Of a stretch of 64,000 nt of DNA, positions 1-14,600 are shown piece after piece. The notes beneath the pieces are model-generated. The model saw only the letters and a list, made by a program, of their open reading frames with translations. It had not been told where the DNA came from and did not search any database. Within the stretch, counting starts at the first letter, position 1; each line of letters opens with the position of its first letter. Location of the stretch: positions 33,452,162 to 33,516,161 of the forward strand of contig OU612067.1 in assembly GCA_914767715.1 (NCBI GenBank), given 5' to 3'. The position numbers were made by a program, and so were the translations under genes. The DNA is from Membranipora membranacea (taxonomy: Eukaryota > Bryozoa > Gymnolaemata > Cheilostomatida > Membraniporidae).

Positions 1-105
1 ATGATAACTCTCTTAGTCTTTTATCTGTTTTATGATATTGCATTCCTCAAATCAATGCTGCATATACTGAGAACCTACTCAGCTGTCATATTTTATTTCT
101 ACCAG

Positions 106-3100
106 ACACACAACGGCGGTCAGTGGAATTCTATTGGTCAGAACAGGAATGTTACAAACTGTAGTGTCTCCTTCTCTACACCAGTATCATGCCAAGTCAG
201 AGTACAACCACCACACTACGCATACCAAACCCTGAATTCTACAAGCAGCATAAGAACCCCATGCAAAGGTCTGTGAAACACTGGTGGCTAAGTGTAGCTT
301 TACACAATTGTTTTGCTGTTGATGATTAATGCTGCTAAAGCTCATCTTCCACATTCATGCATGTTAAGGGATATGTTTGCAATTAGACATGTACTTTATT
401 GAATAAATTAATTGTGTGCATGATATATCATTCTTGTATACATATTTGCATTTACAAGATTCAATGGAACCTTTCAAATGTGAGAGCATATCTGATTCAA
501 TTGATTTCTGAATTGGTAACTGCTGCTCCACCTCCTATCAATACACTGGCTTATTTTTGCAAGTGGCTAAATTAAAATATTTATTTTTTCATCATTCTTC
601 TTTTTGACAGCTCCATCCAATGTGACGATCAACCCGAATCCAGCTGAGATCATTGAACAAGGACGACTGAAACTGCAGTACACTGCTCAATGGGTGGTTT
701 GTAACAGTTCAAACAATTCATAGATAATGAAGTGTAAAACTATAACTAAAAATGTTGTTGATGAAACCCTCAACCATTTGTTGTTCATTGTTGCAATAAT
801 TTCTTTGTGCAGAAAACTAATCCTTAGAAACTAAGCATATGTCCGATTGGAAAAAACGAGCACTATTCTTTTTTACATTGGTTGAACTTCACTCGACTCA
901 ACTCAGAACATTAAAAAAACATTTAATCTACCATTACTGCACATCTTGCATACCTTGCTATTTTCAGTAAATCTTTGAATGCATTCTGTGAAATTTCTTT
1001 GTAGGCACCAGCTAAACCAGAGTGCCTAACCTTCAATGAATATGCTATAGAAATAATGATAGATACTACAACCACCACAATTTCTTCAGATGGGTCAAAT
1101 ATAAAAGTTGATACAAAATGGGGACAGCTTCTCACAGTGAAGATATGGACAGTGAATAGTGATGGTGTGAGATCACCTACTGCAGCTAATTCCTCTATAA
1201 CAACTCGCTCACCAGGTAGTCACTACAAACATCAGCACAGCAACAAAGTCGATGTGTGATGCTTGTAGTTTACTGCATTTTTATACCAAAATTTAAGTGG
1301 CAGATGTAATCCTCCATGCGATGGTCAAATAATAATAATGTCTTTCAATTAAATGAGATGCAGGAAACTGAATATAGATAGATGTTTTGTCTCCGCCCTC
1401 ACATTTGAAATATCTTCATGATGTAGCAGTATGTAGCTGCTATGGACAGATAATTTATAAGAGGGTCAATGCAACATGGTAAAATTCGATCATAGTAACA
1501 GTGAATTGGTTGATTAAACAGTTGGGGGTCAACTATGTTACAAGAACGCATAGATTGTACTTGTGATTCGGGTCGCAAAGCTGATTCCAAAGTTGACTGG
1601 GTTGTAATGTATATTATAAACATACTTGGTTAATTCAGTTTACTGTAAAATTGTGCGACTAAAGACACTAGTGACACAAGGGTCTGTTTCTGCACCGACA
1701 ACCAAACAGGCCTTTTACACCGATGGTTATAATGTTACCTTATCTGTGTAACTCTTCTCTCCTCAGCACCACCTTCAGCACCGACATCTCTTGTTATCAG
1801 AGCTACATCACCATACTGTGTAACCTTATCCTGGGATCAGCCGGCTCAGCATAATGGTGGATTAGCTAAGTATGGGGTATGTAATATTGATGTCTAAAAA
1901 TTAATTAGAACAGAATGGCATGGATGATGTGAATTCATTATATAGACCTCATAACCGCCTTTCAGCTCATTATGTATACAGTGCAAGCAGACTTTTTCAC
2001 TTTATATTATTTTCTTTACAAAATAAAAGCTCACATGCAAAATGGTTACATGGGGTCACTACAAACCAAAATTTATGCGATCAGTCATAGCTCATTTAGG
2101 ACCTTAGCCCATTGAAGGCCTTCTATCCTTTGTAGTCTTTTGTATTTTTATACACCGACAACGAAGGGTTAGTCTACGATTCAATAAACATTAAGTATTT
2201 GGTGTTTTACAGATCAGATGTACCGGACAATCTAGTTTCAATCCAGCAGAAGGAAAAATTCAAGCGAGGAATGTATCAGTCTGTGGATTTTCACCATATC
2301 AGCAGATTCAATGTGATGTTAGATCTGTAAACGATGCTGGAGCTGGTGGAGTCAGCACATCTGAACAGATTCGCACTAATTGCACTGGTATGCAATTGAA
2401 TACTTATGTAAATTCTTATTTTCTCCCACAACCTATCTGGGTAATATCTCCAAAAAATTTGTAATATGTAAATATGTTTATGAAAAAACATATATATATA
2501 TATATAAACTATATATATATATAAACTATATATATATATATTGATGGTGTGTGTAATGACTATGTATTTGTTTATGGTGTAATATATATTGGTTGGGATT
2601 TCGATAAGACCAGGTTTTTTTGTGAGTATAGTACATAAGCCAACAATACGTTCTGTTGAAGATTCAAAACCCAATAATTTGAACAAGCTACCATATAAGG
2701 ATTTTTTTGCCACTTTCCCACATGTTTGCTTTTCTACAGCAAATGACCACATAAAAAACCGCAATGTAAAAGTTTGAATCCATTTTATTATTTATATATC
2801 TTCAAGATGAGTGAGTGATCTAGTATAGTAACATTTCATGGTACTCTGATGTCTGTTTCAGATCCCTCTAAGCCAAGAGATCTAACTTTTGGAACTCCGT
2901 CAACAGTTCAAGAATCAGGAAGACAGAGATGGAGGTACAGAGTGACATGGCGAGTAAGTATCCCTACATCACTTCCTACTGTCACCTTGTTCTTGATTGA
3001 TAATAAGTGATGAATATAACTCGGCTGTTCTTAAATGACTTAATGAGACATTAAGAACACAGACCTTTCAGTAACCAAATCTAATTATATGATATGCTAA

Positions 3101-5603
3101 TTTCAGAACTCCTTGTCATTCAACTGTGCAGACTGGCGCACAGGGACACATAAGAAAGCTTATGAGACCAAATTCCCTAACGCAGAAGCAGACACAGTAC
3201 AGAGAGGCTATGCAACCCAGGAGTTTCGATCTACAGATGTGTATGCTGACGGTAATACAGAAGTATCATTCCATATAAGAGCATGTAATAATCAGGATCT
3301 CTGCTCAGAATATGAAGTCCTCACAATAACAACTCCATCCTCACGTTAGTTTAAAATTTATCACTCATTCAAAGTAATCAGCAATTTGACAACCAATAAC
3401 ATGGCATGATATTTGATTATATCTTGTCTGATTTTCAAACTGAACTGAAGGTATCCCAAAAAAAGTCATACGAAATGGCATACCATCTAACAGCAAATAT
3501 ATTTCCATTTCATATAAACTCTATTGTCTCTAGGTCCACAGGTTGCCCCCAGAAATACCAGGATTACTCCATTGAATGGTAGCTGTGTTCAGGTGGATTG
3601 GGATCCACCTCAATATCCCAATGATGAAAACCTACTATATCAGGTTAGTGAGTCCTCATAACCGGGTTTATATAATCATACTGCATTAACGAAGCAATTG
3701 AACTATAAATGATTCCAAATATTGTTATGATCAACAGATTGAAGATCATATTAAGCCTTACAGTCCATCTGCATTTTGCATCCTTGTTTCAGTATGAATG
3801 TACTAAGTGGAGCCTCTTAAACCAAACATCGGCCAGCACAGTAGGATACTCCTGTGGGTATGCACCTTATGAAAATGTTAGCTGTACTGTGCGAGCAGTA
3901 AACAGTGCAGGAGTGAGCAACGAGAGCAGTTCACATGGTAGAACTGGTTGTGCAGGTGAGTCTGGTAGCTTAGTAATTGAATGATTCAAATATAGACACA
4001 TACAGAGGTACACTGGTACTGTTTGCAGAGGTTTTGATCAAAAAAGTCGTTAAGAATAGAACGATGATGGTTATGAATATTTTATAATTGATCACCATTA
4101 AATCACCAATACATAACAATTTAAATTAATGTAATCAGGTGAAGAAAAAGAAATGTAACTAAAATCTAAAAAAAAGAAAGAAAAGCACTGTCATTACGAG
4201 TACATCCATCTGTAAAATAAGACCAAATGTCTTATATTTTCAAAGGAGTTAAAAAAACTCATTATTTTACTGATAAACATACGCATTGCATTGAAATGGT
4301 GTGTTTTAGGTGGTGTCGAAATCAATAATGACAACAAATTAAACTTAATAGCCCCCATCAACTTACGTTTCCAATTTTTTCATTCAGAACCTCAATTGAT
4401 TGGGAGGCTAACTGATTTTCTTTCCGACGATATTTCTGATGGAAAGAGAAAGCTCCGTCTGAATATAACACAACCTGTGAGTATAAGACTCATTTTAGAC
4501 ACAACTTGGACTATCAGCTTCTCCAATTTGTTCAAGCGAATGAATGAATAGGGGGAAAGTTGGGCTGTAACTGAAGAGGAAAAAATTTGATTTACATAAG
4601 TATGCAAAATTCACTGCTGGCTATATCAAGATGTACTTCATTTTATCCATAGGCTATCAGATCAAATTGTGAGTCAATCCACAACATATCATTCGGGGTT
4701 GATGGTAGAATTCCAAGTGCTGAGAACCTCCATACCATCAATGATCTTGAGGCAGTGACCTCCTATGATGTTGAAGTGATGATTACTAACAATGCAGGAT
4801 TTCAGACTATGATAACGGGATACTACACTACAGGGGAATTGAGTGAGTAGTTTATAAATCAGAACTCTGGTATGATATTATAGGGTATGAGACATTATAG
4901 AGATCAGCTATTTATTGGACTAACACTGTGAAACCTCTTGTATCTCAAATATAGAAACTATTTATCTGATTATATTTTGTGAGAATATTCTACAAGTAAT
5001 CAAAGTTGAATTTTGAATAGTTTTTTTTCTGCCTCTTCACATCCACTGCTAGGCAAATCCTAGATACATTTATTGTTACATGACACATGATTCATGTTGC
5101 AGGGCCTGAAGATGCTCCAATTGTAGAAATATCCTCTGATACTAGTTGTGTTTATTTACAACTGGCGCCTCCCAGCAAGAATAACGGAGTGATCACACAC
5201 TATATGGTAAGTAATTATAATGAGACTGAGCTAGTAGTTTCAAAATACATTTCATTATCCGACATCTGAAATAGTATTTTAAAATTTGAACTTAATGGAA
5301 GGTATGGAAGCATTCATATGATGTTGATGGTGAGATGAATATTATAGATGTTAAGCAGGTCATACTTCCCTACCCTATTTTAGTATGTATATTACCAACA
5401 ATTTTAGTATTCCTGTGGTTATGCTGGTGGAAACTCTGATGCTTTACAACTTAAGACTTTCAATGCTTCTGATCAATCTACTAGTGCTGAACCGATGATC
5501 TGTAACTTCACATCAGCTTCACTGATAGAATGTAATGTTACTGCTGTAAACAGTATCGACTCAAGCCCCAGTATATTGGTATATGGATATACTCAAGTCA
5601 GGG
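106..5603 (+). other. Ectodomain segment: one partial and six complete fibronectin III modules
   Basis: Each module is split over two exons: a first half entering in phase 1 and leaving in phase 0, and a second half entering in phase 0 and leaving in phase 1. Complete pairs are 611-693/1005-1215, 1767-1876/2213-2387, 2862-2953/3107-3344, 3534-3643/3793-3955, 4388-4476/4653-4842 and 5103-5206/5408-5603; 106-268 is the second half of a seventh. First halves begin near (A/D/E)-P and include the strand B/C tryptophan or equivalent (LSWD, VDWD, VTWR). Second halves carry the typical F/G strand pattern, for example C-x-V-x-A-V-N-S-A-G. Several modules have extra cysteines (C-V-T-L-S-W, Y-S-C-G-Y), a style seen in sponge receptor ectodomains (from general knowledge). 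Probable role: adhesion or ligand binding outside the cell. Confidence 0.82.
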
Positions 5604-8600
5604 GTAAGATTCAATATGACTTCTCAAAACTAGCATCAGCATTTACATTGAGCCTCAAACTAGATTGTAAAAAATGAATAAGCTCAAATTACCGATGGAA
5701 CTCATTTCGCATGGTTATAGCAACAATAAGCTGTTTTCTCGTTGCAGTACCTGCAGGTATAATTCAACCATCTATCTCAGATGGTCTTATAGTCGATTTA
5801 GTGATATCAGAAGTGATACCGGAAGAAGCTGATGTTACTATTAGGTGAGCCAAAGTCTCATGCAGTGTCATGAGATGGTCATCTATGACCAATCAATTTA
5901 ATTGCCAATTTTTGTTTTCAATAGAATAGATAGACCTGAAAAGTTTTGAGAATTGAAGAGTTATTCACCATTGGTTTGCAAAGCCTGTAAAACATGATTT
6001 GATATAGGTGACTCTTTTTCACTTTGTACTTTTCATCATATACATAACTTTTCAAACTTCGTTTTATAGCCACTACAGGGTGATAATATTTAAAGGGGAC
6101 CAGATTAGGCTCAATAACTTTTCCGTCGAAGAAATCTGTGATAAAAGCCATGAGTACAACTCTTCATATGCTAATCAGCTTGGCCTTCCTTGCTATGTTG
6201 CTGCGGAATTGCCTCCTTTCCATGGATCTATGAGCTTGGAAATTGGTGATGGAAAAGAATACGATGGCTTTTGGAACGTTCCATTCAAAAATGGGGTTAA
6301 CCACTTTGTTACGGTTGCAGCTGTTTTCACCCCACAGGTATACTTTGAATATCTTGTGCGTGGAATTCAAGTTCAATAATTCTAATAAGCTGATCAAAAG
6401 ATTAAATAGAGATCTGAGTAGTGAATGGGTTGATAGCGGTTATCAGCATACCCGCTATCAACCCATTCTATTTTCGGACAGCGAGAAGGCACAATCGGTT
6501 GGCACGCTTTTCATTGCCAGCCTACTGGTGCGTAAGGGGGTGCGGGTGCAAATCTCACTAGGGGGGCTTTCAAGATTGCTTGTTCCAGACCCCAGTACCC
6601 TTGGGTGGATACCTTGTATGTGTAATAATTATCTGGCTGACTCATGGAAAAACACATGCCAGCATGGAAAGGCATGTGGACAAGCTGGAAAGACAGCTTA
6701 AGACTCACTACAATGGGTGCCACCCAAAGGTCATGTAAGGCAAATAACATGCTAATTACCGCTATCAACCAAGACTTTTCGGGGATGGTGAGATGGCGCA
6801 ATGGGTTAGCGCGCTTGCTATTCACTGCCATGCAATTTGTGACGTACGAGTTGATGGTTCGTCTTTCACTGGGGAGCTTTCAAGGTTGATTTCGCTAGTC
6901 CCCAGCACCCTCAGGTGTATACCTTTTAGAATTGTAGAGGATTTCAATTGCTGACTACACTCATGTGTCTTTGTTGACAAATTTAACATGTGCCTCCATT
7001 CTTGCTGCACTAAACATTTTTTCTCCTTTATGGATATTTTTTTCTAATGAGAGCAGTCAGTTTTGCAAAAAATGTCCAAATTATCCCTAGCATGAATTGA
7101 GAAGATGTGATCTCATGCAAAAACATTTTGGAGATCCTATGTAATTTAGAGTACTCCCATTTCATTGATAGGATGATGACCAGTATAAACTCACAACCTA
7201 TCTGAAACCCCAGCGATTCACAGGCTCACGTAAGTAATAATTCACAGAGATATTTTTGATGTCAAAAATATTGTTGTTCAAGAATGCTGGAAATTGAACC
7301 AAAGAATCCACTGGCAAAAAGTAGGAAAATGTTCTGATTTTGATGCTGTCAAATCTACCTGAGAATTTTATAGCTTGCTGTACAGCACCCCCTGAACCTT
7401 CAGAAGATAACCAGTCTAACATGAAGCTCCATACAGGACTAGGGACAAGTATTGGAGCTCTAGCTTTGATCGGTGTTGCAGGGGTGATAGCTTTTACTCT
7501 GTATAGAAGGAGGTGAATTAAACTATTTTTGTATCTCTTTCTAAGAATCATATCTGTGTTCAGGGTGGAACCGATCAGGGTTTGGCAACCTCCGATTGCA
7601 TTTCGGCTTGATCCATAGATTCAACCCCAGATAAGACCAGATAAAAACGCTAAGTTTATCAGTCACAGCAGTTATACTCAAATACCCTAATCATTTTCAG
7701 CAAAAAATACACATCAATCATATTCAAACAGCAATAATATAGACGGCTATGAGAATGAGATAGGTATTGAATGCCTTTGAATCACATGAGTCAAACTCAG
7801 TTTCTTATCTAAACTCTAAATGAATGACTATGCAACATCCTTTCTGGTCATTTTTAGTGAGATAAATGATGCTAAGTTAGTGTTGATAAAAAATATCCTT
7901 ATTTCTATCATCTTCAATCAGACATAACACATATCCCATCCATTTTTGGTTGGATCCAAGGTCAAATATACGACATTCAACTTCAACCTTAAGAGGCCAA
8001 TCCACCCCTAATCTGTGTTCTTTTTTATAAGATCAAAAAAGAAAAATTAATTTAGATGCGCAATCTTTAATTTCATACTCCTTTGATCATTGAAAGCAAT
8101 CCTTCATAGCCCATCGCTAATTATTTGCTGATCTGTTTGATCTTTCATTACTGTAACACTTTATGCTTTTCTAGGAAAACTCCTAAAGGTGAAGATGACA
8201 ATGGCTCTCTTGTACTTGATGAAATTAGTGATCCAAATATGTCATCACAAGGTGTGTAAACTACTCAATGAAGTATGGGAAATCCGTCTGCTTAAGCATA
8301 GCAATACAATCATGAGACAAAAATGTCACACCACTAGTATAACAATATCATGATTGCATTAAAATTTTGCATACCAGTTTTCACTCTGCACACATCAATG
8401 TTGTTGATCTTTGGTTCTTTTATACAAACTTCATTCATCTGTTGTGTAGATACACCATATGTGAACTTTGTACCAGAAATCGACGAACTTGTCAGAGTGA
8501 CAGCGTTTGATGCTTATGTTAAAAACAACAAGATTCACATCACTCAGCAATACGAGGTGAGGGATAAGTTATTCAGAGCCGTTAAAAATAGCAACAAATG

Positions 8601-11600
8601 AACCAGTACCGGGTAGTTGGGTGAAACTTATTCTATGTCATTGAAAAGCGATCCTGAACCTGCTGTTAAAACTGTTTCACCCAACATGGGAAAAAGTTTC
8701 CGGCTAATCTTTGGCACATAATGGTTAAAATTAATATAACCACATTGTTTTTATGTGTTCTCATAACTCGAGAGATCATGGATTGTGTTCTCCGGTGACT
8801 TATAGGTGACTTTGCTCAAAAATACTCCGGTAAGTTTGGTCATAATGTGTGTATGGGTTGCATCCTGACCACAACGGATAAGGCAACATCTGATAATGGA
8901 TTATTTTTCTTGTAACAAGACATTATAATATGCATCTCCTAGAGACAAAGAAGTTGATGTATCTCACAGCGTTGTGGTACATGTAGTACTAACATATTTC
9001 TCTGATTTTTTTCTAAATAAAGAAGTTGCAAAAGCAGGACAAACCTGTGATGTCAGAAGCTTTGGTTCCTGAGAACACAGTGAGATGTCGCTACAAGGGA
9101 CTGTACCCAGGTCAGTTCATCACTTCTTCCATATATTGAAATTTGGTGAGAGATAATTTATGTATCAGCAGATGGAACTGAAAGCTAGGAGACATGTATG
9201 AATAACAACAGAGATAAAAAGCAGATCAAACAATTGTGTTGTTTGGTTTCGTGGAAAGATTACGATTTGTGATTATTATTATAATGTTTAATATCTTAGG
9301 TGATGAGTGGAGGGTGAAATTAGATCTTAGAGATGGTGCTGAAAATGACTTCATCAACGCATCATACATTGCCGTAATTCTGCTCATGTTTTGTTTTATT
9401 TCATATTAATGCTTCGCTTTCCTGACAAGATCTGAAATCAATGTACACTTGTGTGAGACCAAGTTTAATGCCATCAGTCAACACATGCTTACCATTTAGC
9501 TTGATTAATTCAGTATTGTTATCATCTCTTGTTATTGCGAGGCTTAGCGATGTTGATCGAGGCATATCAATAGGCTTTATTTGTCTTGACTCAATCGCAA
9601 ATTAAACCAAATGCATCAGCTTACCATAGAACACAGATATACTTTCACAAGCACATCAGTAGTATTAGAAAAGCACTGCTCTGATCTGGTTGATGGTTTG
9701 CATCATTATTATTCCACTACTTTACAACTTGTTTGCTGAGATGGATGTACAAAAAATCCACATTCATCTCAGAAAAAAATTTTTAAAGTAGTGAAGACAC
9801 TGCGATATGAAGGGTTAAATTATATGCCAAACATTCAAAAGCAACTTGCTAAACATCAGTTGAGTCATGAATCGTAAAAAAAATTTGAGATAAGTAATAG
9901 ACACGGCAACTTATGGTTGTGCCTGTTTTAACCTCTACACATTTAGGCGAGTGTGGACCTCCTCATTTTTAGTTAGGACAATGGTTCCAATGAAGATTTT
10001 ATTTATATTTATTTATATACTGTTTTTCTATCCCTGAGGATAGCTTTTTATCCTTCTTGTTTGTTAATTTCAGGGGTTTGGAGGTGATGATAAATTTATT
10101 GCTGCACAAGGTAAGCTTGGAAATTTTTATTGCGTACTGCACAACGTATTCAGCCTATGCTAACGGAGTTGTTATTATTTTAGTTACATAAAATATTGAA
10201 TGTTTCTCTCATTATAATGTTGCCCATGGTTTGTTAACATGTTTGGTTTACAGGACCGATGATGTTAAAGATCCGCACTGATGAGTTTTGGATGATGATT
10301 TGGCAGCAGAGACCAAAGGCCATTGTGATGGTCACCAAATTCTTTGAAGGAGGCAAGGTAAAACAACATTCCAAACTCAGCCATTTCGATATTGTTATCT
10401 CAACTATCCAATAATAAAATTGATTTCAATGTCTTTTGAATTTAGAAAAAATTATTTTATTTTGAGGAATGATCATGAACTTGTTTCTTTTGGTAGCAAA
10501 AATGTGCCCAGTATATTCCAGAGGAAGTAGGACAATCACTTACATTCGGAGGTGTGGAGATCAACTTGCAATCAACAGACAAGTGGGCAGATTTTATGGT
10601 CAATACACTGGTGCTTAACAAGGTTGGTTTGATATAAATGCAGACATGCTTCGCTTCATACAACAATATCAATATTTTAACCATCATTATAGTGTATGAT
10701 AGACATGAAATGGCCATCATATTAGTGCATATTTCCTTGAAGAACATGTGATCGCTTCTCTATATGAAAGCTAGTTGAAAACCTAGTTCAATAGGATGGG
10801 AAGAATCAGGCCTTGAACAAGTTGCATGCTTAGGCTATTTCACAATAGAATGGGGAAATTTATTGGCATGAGTATGTGTGCTTGAGGATTTACTCAGGCT
10901 ATACATATGCTGCAAGGTTATTTAGAAATTTATAACTTTTCTATGTTTGCACATTATTACTACAAGAATTTAGTGCAATCAATTTATTTATATTTATATT
11001 GAGCATTATAAATGACAAAGTTTATTTATTTGCCTATTGAACAAACGAAATGTCAAAGCTCAAAGTGGGGTAGATTAGAGCTAAAAAGCCAGAAGACAAC
11101 TCCTCATGCTATAGCGAGAAACACAGGGCCACTCCCAAAACCGTAGGTAAGGGTGAGTTACTCAAATAACTGTTAATCAATTTTGTTTACCCAGGCTGGC
11201 AACACAGAGAGAGTACTGAAACACTTCTACTACTTATCCTGGCCTGATCACGGTGTACCGAAGGAGATGAGCTCTTATCTTGTATTTATGAAGAAAGTAA
11301 GAGAAGAAACATCACGTCAGAGTGGAGTGATTCTTGTGCACTGCAGGTATGAAACTTGTCTTTAAATCCACTTATTACCCTTTCAAGTAAACATTCTAGG
11401 GTGTTCATGCAAACATAATAGCTTGCTGGCAGCCTATGCAAAATGAGGCTAGAAATGCAACTTCATATCGATGGTCGAGAGACAATTCGGTAAATGTCCA
11501 CTATTTCCTGAATTCTGCTTTATAATAAATTGGGTGGCTAATCATTCACAGGTGATATAAGGGGGTATTGCTGTTTCGGCTGTTACTCGGCTATTAATGA

Positions 11601-14600
11601 TAGCAGACCCATGAAAACGTTTACGTGTAGTGATTCTGACAATACATATCAGATTTTAGGCGTTTCAAAACCATAAATAATTACGTTTTGACTACATTCC
11701 TTTATATCGACAGCGTCTCTGGCAATGAGCCAATTCTTGTAAGTTGTGTAAGGTACTATATAGCAATGATGATCGACATCACCAGAAACAACTATCAAAC
11801 CCTTTCCAACCGATTCATAAATGGTAGTGAAAGATTGGAGGAGGCCAGCATCGCACTCAGTTTTGTACTTACAAGGCTACTTTGTAGTGCTGGAGTTGGT
11901 CGAACAGGTACATACATAGCCCTGGATTATCTGCTGGAGCAAGCAAAGACTGAGCAGAGGGTGAACCCGTATGATAGTGTAAGAAGAATGAGGCTGAGAA
12001 GACCCTGTATGGTTCAAACAGTGGTAGGTATATAATCTCAGGCTTTATATGAAATCGAATACAAATTAAATATAAATGATGAGAAAAAAAAATACATTGG
12101 GATAATGACTAAGGAATGTTCATAAGAAATGAGTTATAGAGACATCAAACTTTAATGATTTGCGAGAGCACAGTGCTTACAGAAACCAACAATTGTCATA
12201 ATCAGAAAATTCAAAGTTGGCAAGATATGATATTATAGATTTACCGAACTTATCAAAATTTCTAATAGTTGAATAGGCTTCCAATAAGATTTGAATACAA
12301 TAACAGTAAACAAGGTCATTGCATTACTTGACTTGGCTCTAACAGGCATTTGAGTCTTCTTATCTTGGGTTATCCGCAGGATCAGTATCACTTTCTTCAT
12401 GACGTCCTAAGTGAGGCTCTGATTTCTGAACCCTTCATCTGTCAACCTGATGCTCTCGGCTCAAAACTTGATGCCTACAGGAGAAATCAGGCTTCCTCCA
12501 CTGATACAATAAGAACAGAATTCGAGGTGAGGTTTTAAATCAACAGGAGTTCCCTACTATCGGTCATTCTTACTCATTTATAATCATTCTCCTATTGATG
12601 CTGCAAAATTGAGCACCGATACTATTGTAGTGTCACTACCCGGGACAAACAATTTATTATTCAGTTTTTGATAGCAGCTGAGCCTGAACATAAAAGGCGT
12701 ATTGAACTTGTTGGAAGCCTCATATGCATCAGAGATGGTTTACTATCACATTTAGCAACTATTAAATTAAAGAACATGATGTCAGACTTTCTTATTTTTT
12801 ATCACAGAGAATTCAAGCTTTCATGGATTCCATCTCCCGGAAATACACCATAGCTGAGAGCGAGGAGAACTTGACTAAGAATCGCTTTCCAAATATACTT
12901 GCAGGTATTTCTTATTTTATTGACAGTTGAGAGGTCGGGAAATGCGTAAGGGAAAATACACTATTTTACTTTTGATATGGCACAGAAATAGATATTACAA
13001 TCCATCAGAGTTTGCCTTCTCTATTTTCATGAGGGTGCAACTCCAAATCTTGCTAATGTAAAAATAGCCTCCAACACAAGCCTATAAATTCATATTTCAG
13101 GCGAAGACAACTACAAGTTTTGCAACCTTTTTCATATTATTATGATAATGCAATGGCCTTATTTTGACGACCTACCACCTCTACACAGCCACTTATCATC
13201 AAATATCCCCAATTTGTATTGTCCTAACTATTGCTCATGATACTGGGTTCCTGCTTGCATTCCATGCCCCAGTTGCCTCAATAAACAGCAGTAGGAGTAG
13301 GAGGTAGCTCAGTTGGCTAGGTGCCTGAGGTCATGGGTTGAAATTCCACTGCAGTCTACTGACTACTGGGCTCAATGGATGCCCAAGGGGCGCTCCGAAT
13401 ATGGCTGCCGCGCCATTAAGGCTCTTTTTTTCTCAGTCTTCGGACAGAGACAGAACATGAGATTTTGACCCATATTTTAACCCACAGTGTGGAATCATTT
13501 GAAATTTCAGATTCAAACTATGGATTGTACGTTGAAGGAGGATACATCAATGCGATCCAGGTCAATGTAAGTCAGTTCCAAAAAAACAATTTTATTTTGT
13601 GTGTGATAATATTTCTGGCTCGTTGCCTAACATGGATGTACATATCCTCATGTTTATTCTTAGCACCTCCTCTTGAATTTATTTATCAAATATCACGATG
13701 AAAGTGACTCTGATAATGATTGACAGGACAACAGAAGACAGAATTGGGTCATAGCCACACAGCTACCCCTGAAATCAACAATCACAGACTTCTGGCATAT
13801 GATCATTGATCAGGATATAAAGGTCATTGTTCAACTTGAGAAATATGTGAGTGACAACTTGCCAGCTAAATAGAATCTCTAGTCTTCATTTGCAGGTTTC
13901 TAGGCGCTATATTCGTGCAAACCACCATTATTTCTTCGAATTTTCATCAACACTTCTATCTACCGGCTAAGCAGGAATGTTGACTCGAAACTGTGGAGTT
14001 ATGATTTCAGGGTGTAATCCTTCTCTGCCAATCTAAACTATAATAATGATATGATATGAAATTAAATTAAAATAAAATTAATACTCATACGATACCTCTT
14101 ACTCCTTGTCCAGTCCAGTGAAAAAAGACCAAGCAACAAGTCATGCTAAGGATCCATCTCCTTCTTATAAAATCTCGCTTTGATACCTCTTCTGTTCGCT
14201 CAAGATCCAATATCGATAGGAATGCTCTACATATCTATCAGATGTATCTTGTCGACAGAGGTTGTTGACATTGATATGGCCTTTACTATCAGCCATTCAG
14301 ATGAAATTTTGCAAAAGTTCATGCTATTCGTATTCCTGCATTGTGAACATTATAACCTCTCACAGGTTTGTTAAAATCCCATTTCCATTGAAAGATTTTG
14401 TGGAAGTTTTCTTCGAATTGTGAGAAAGCAACCCCGTGTGACCTTATCTTTACTCGGAAATAAACATTGCTATCTACTACCATCACTGATGTTTTAGGAT
14501 GTTGAGTTTTACCCAACCATTGATAAGGCTACAGCTCAGTATGATAAATCTATGGTTATAACCCGTACAGGAAGTGCTCTGGCGGAGAAAATGGATGCAA

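Larger units (their letters stand above)
5748..7512 (+). other. RPTP 1 juxtamembrane ectodomain and transmembrane segment
   Basis: Exons 5748-5844 and 6070-6337 encode a last FN3-like domain with YRVIIF and C-Y-V-A-A-E-L-PP motifs, the extracellular juxtamembrane arrangement of LAR/PTPmu-type receptors (family knowledge). Exon 7172-7229 is a short linker. Exon 7386-7512 holds the membrane helix, about 22 residues from [10 protein letters not shown] to GVIAFTLY, followed by RRR as cytoplasmic stop-transfer. The 6338-7171 intron carries two tandem SINE copies. The equivalent region of RPTP 2 is at 61940-61002. Confidence 0.82.

Noticed and set aside
4310-4387. Longer start for the FN3 exon ending at 4476 (acceptor at 4309)
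   Set aside because: The upstream acceptor also keeps frame, but every other module's first-half exon begins near (A/D/E)-P, which fits the acceptor at 4387.
6511-6889. Open frames of 80-106 codons around 6.5-6.9 kb on both strands
   Set aside because: They coincide with the SINE tandem and RPTP 1 intron; no coding signature.
7701-7763. Possible extra RPTP 1 cytoplasmic exon ([15 protein letters not shown]) after an AG acceptor
   Set aside because: Its entry and exit phases do not fit between 7512 and 8175, and 7512 joins 8175 in frame without it. It may be a relic or an exon of a variant I cannot justify.
8807-8830. Micro-exon VTLLKNTP between TTATAG and GTAAGT in RPTP 1
   Set aside because: The splice sites are good and the 24 nt keep frame, but RPTP 2 has no counterpart and the PTP alignment reads straight from QQYE to KLQKQ. 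Left out of the model.
13290-13370. tRNA gene at the good A and B boxes
   Set aside because: Acceptor and anticodon stems do not form, and the similarity continues into a non-tRNA body.
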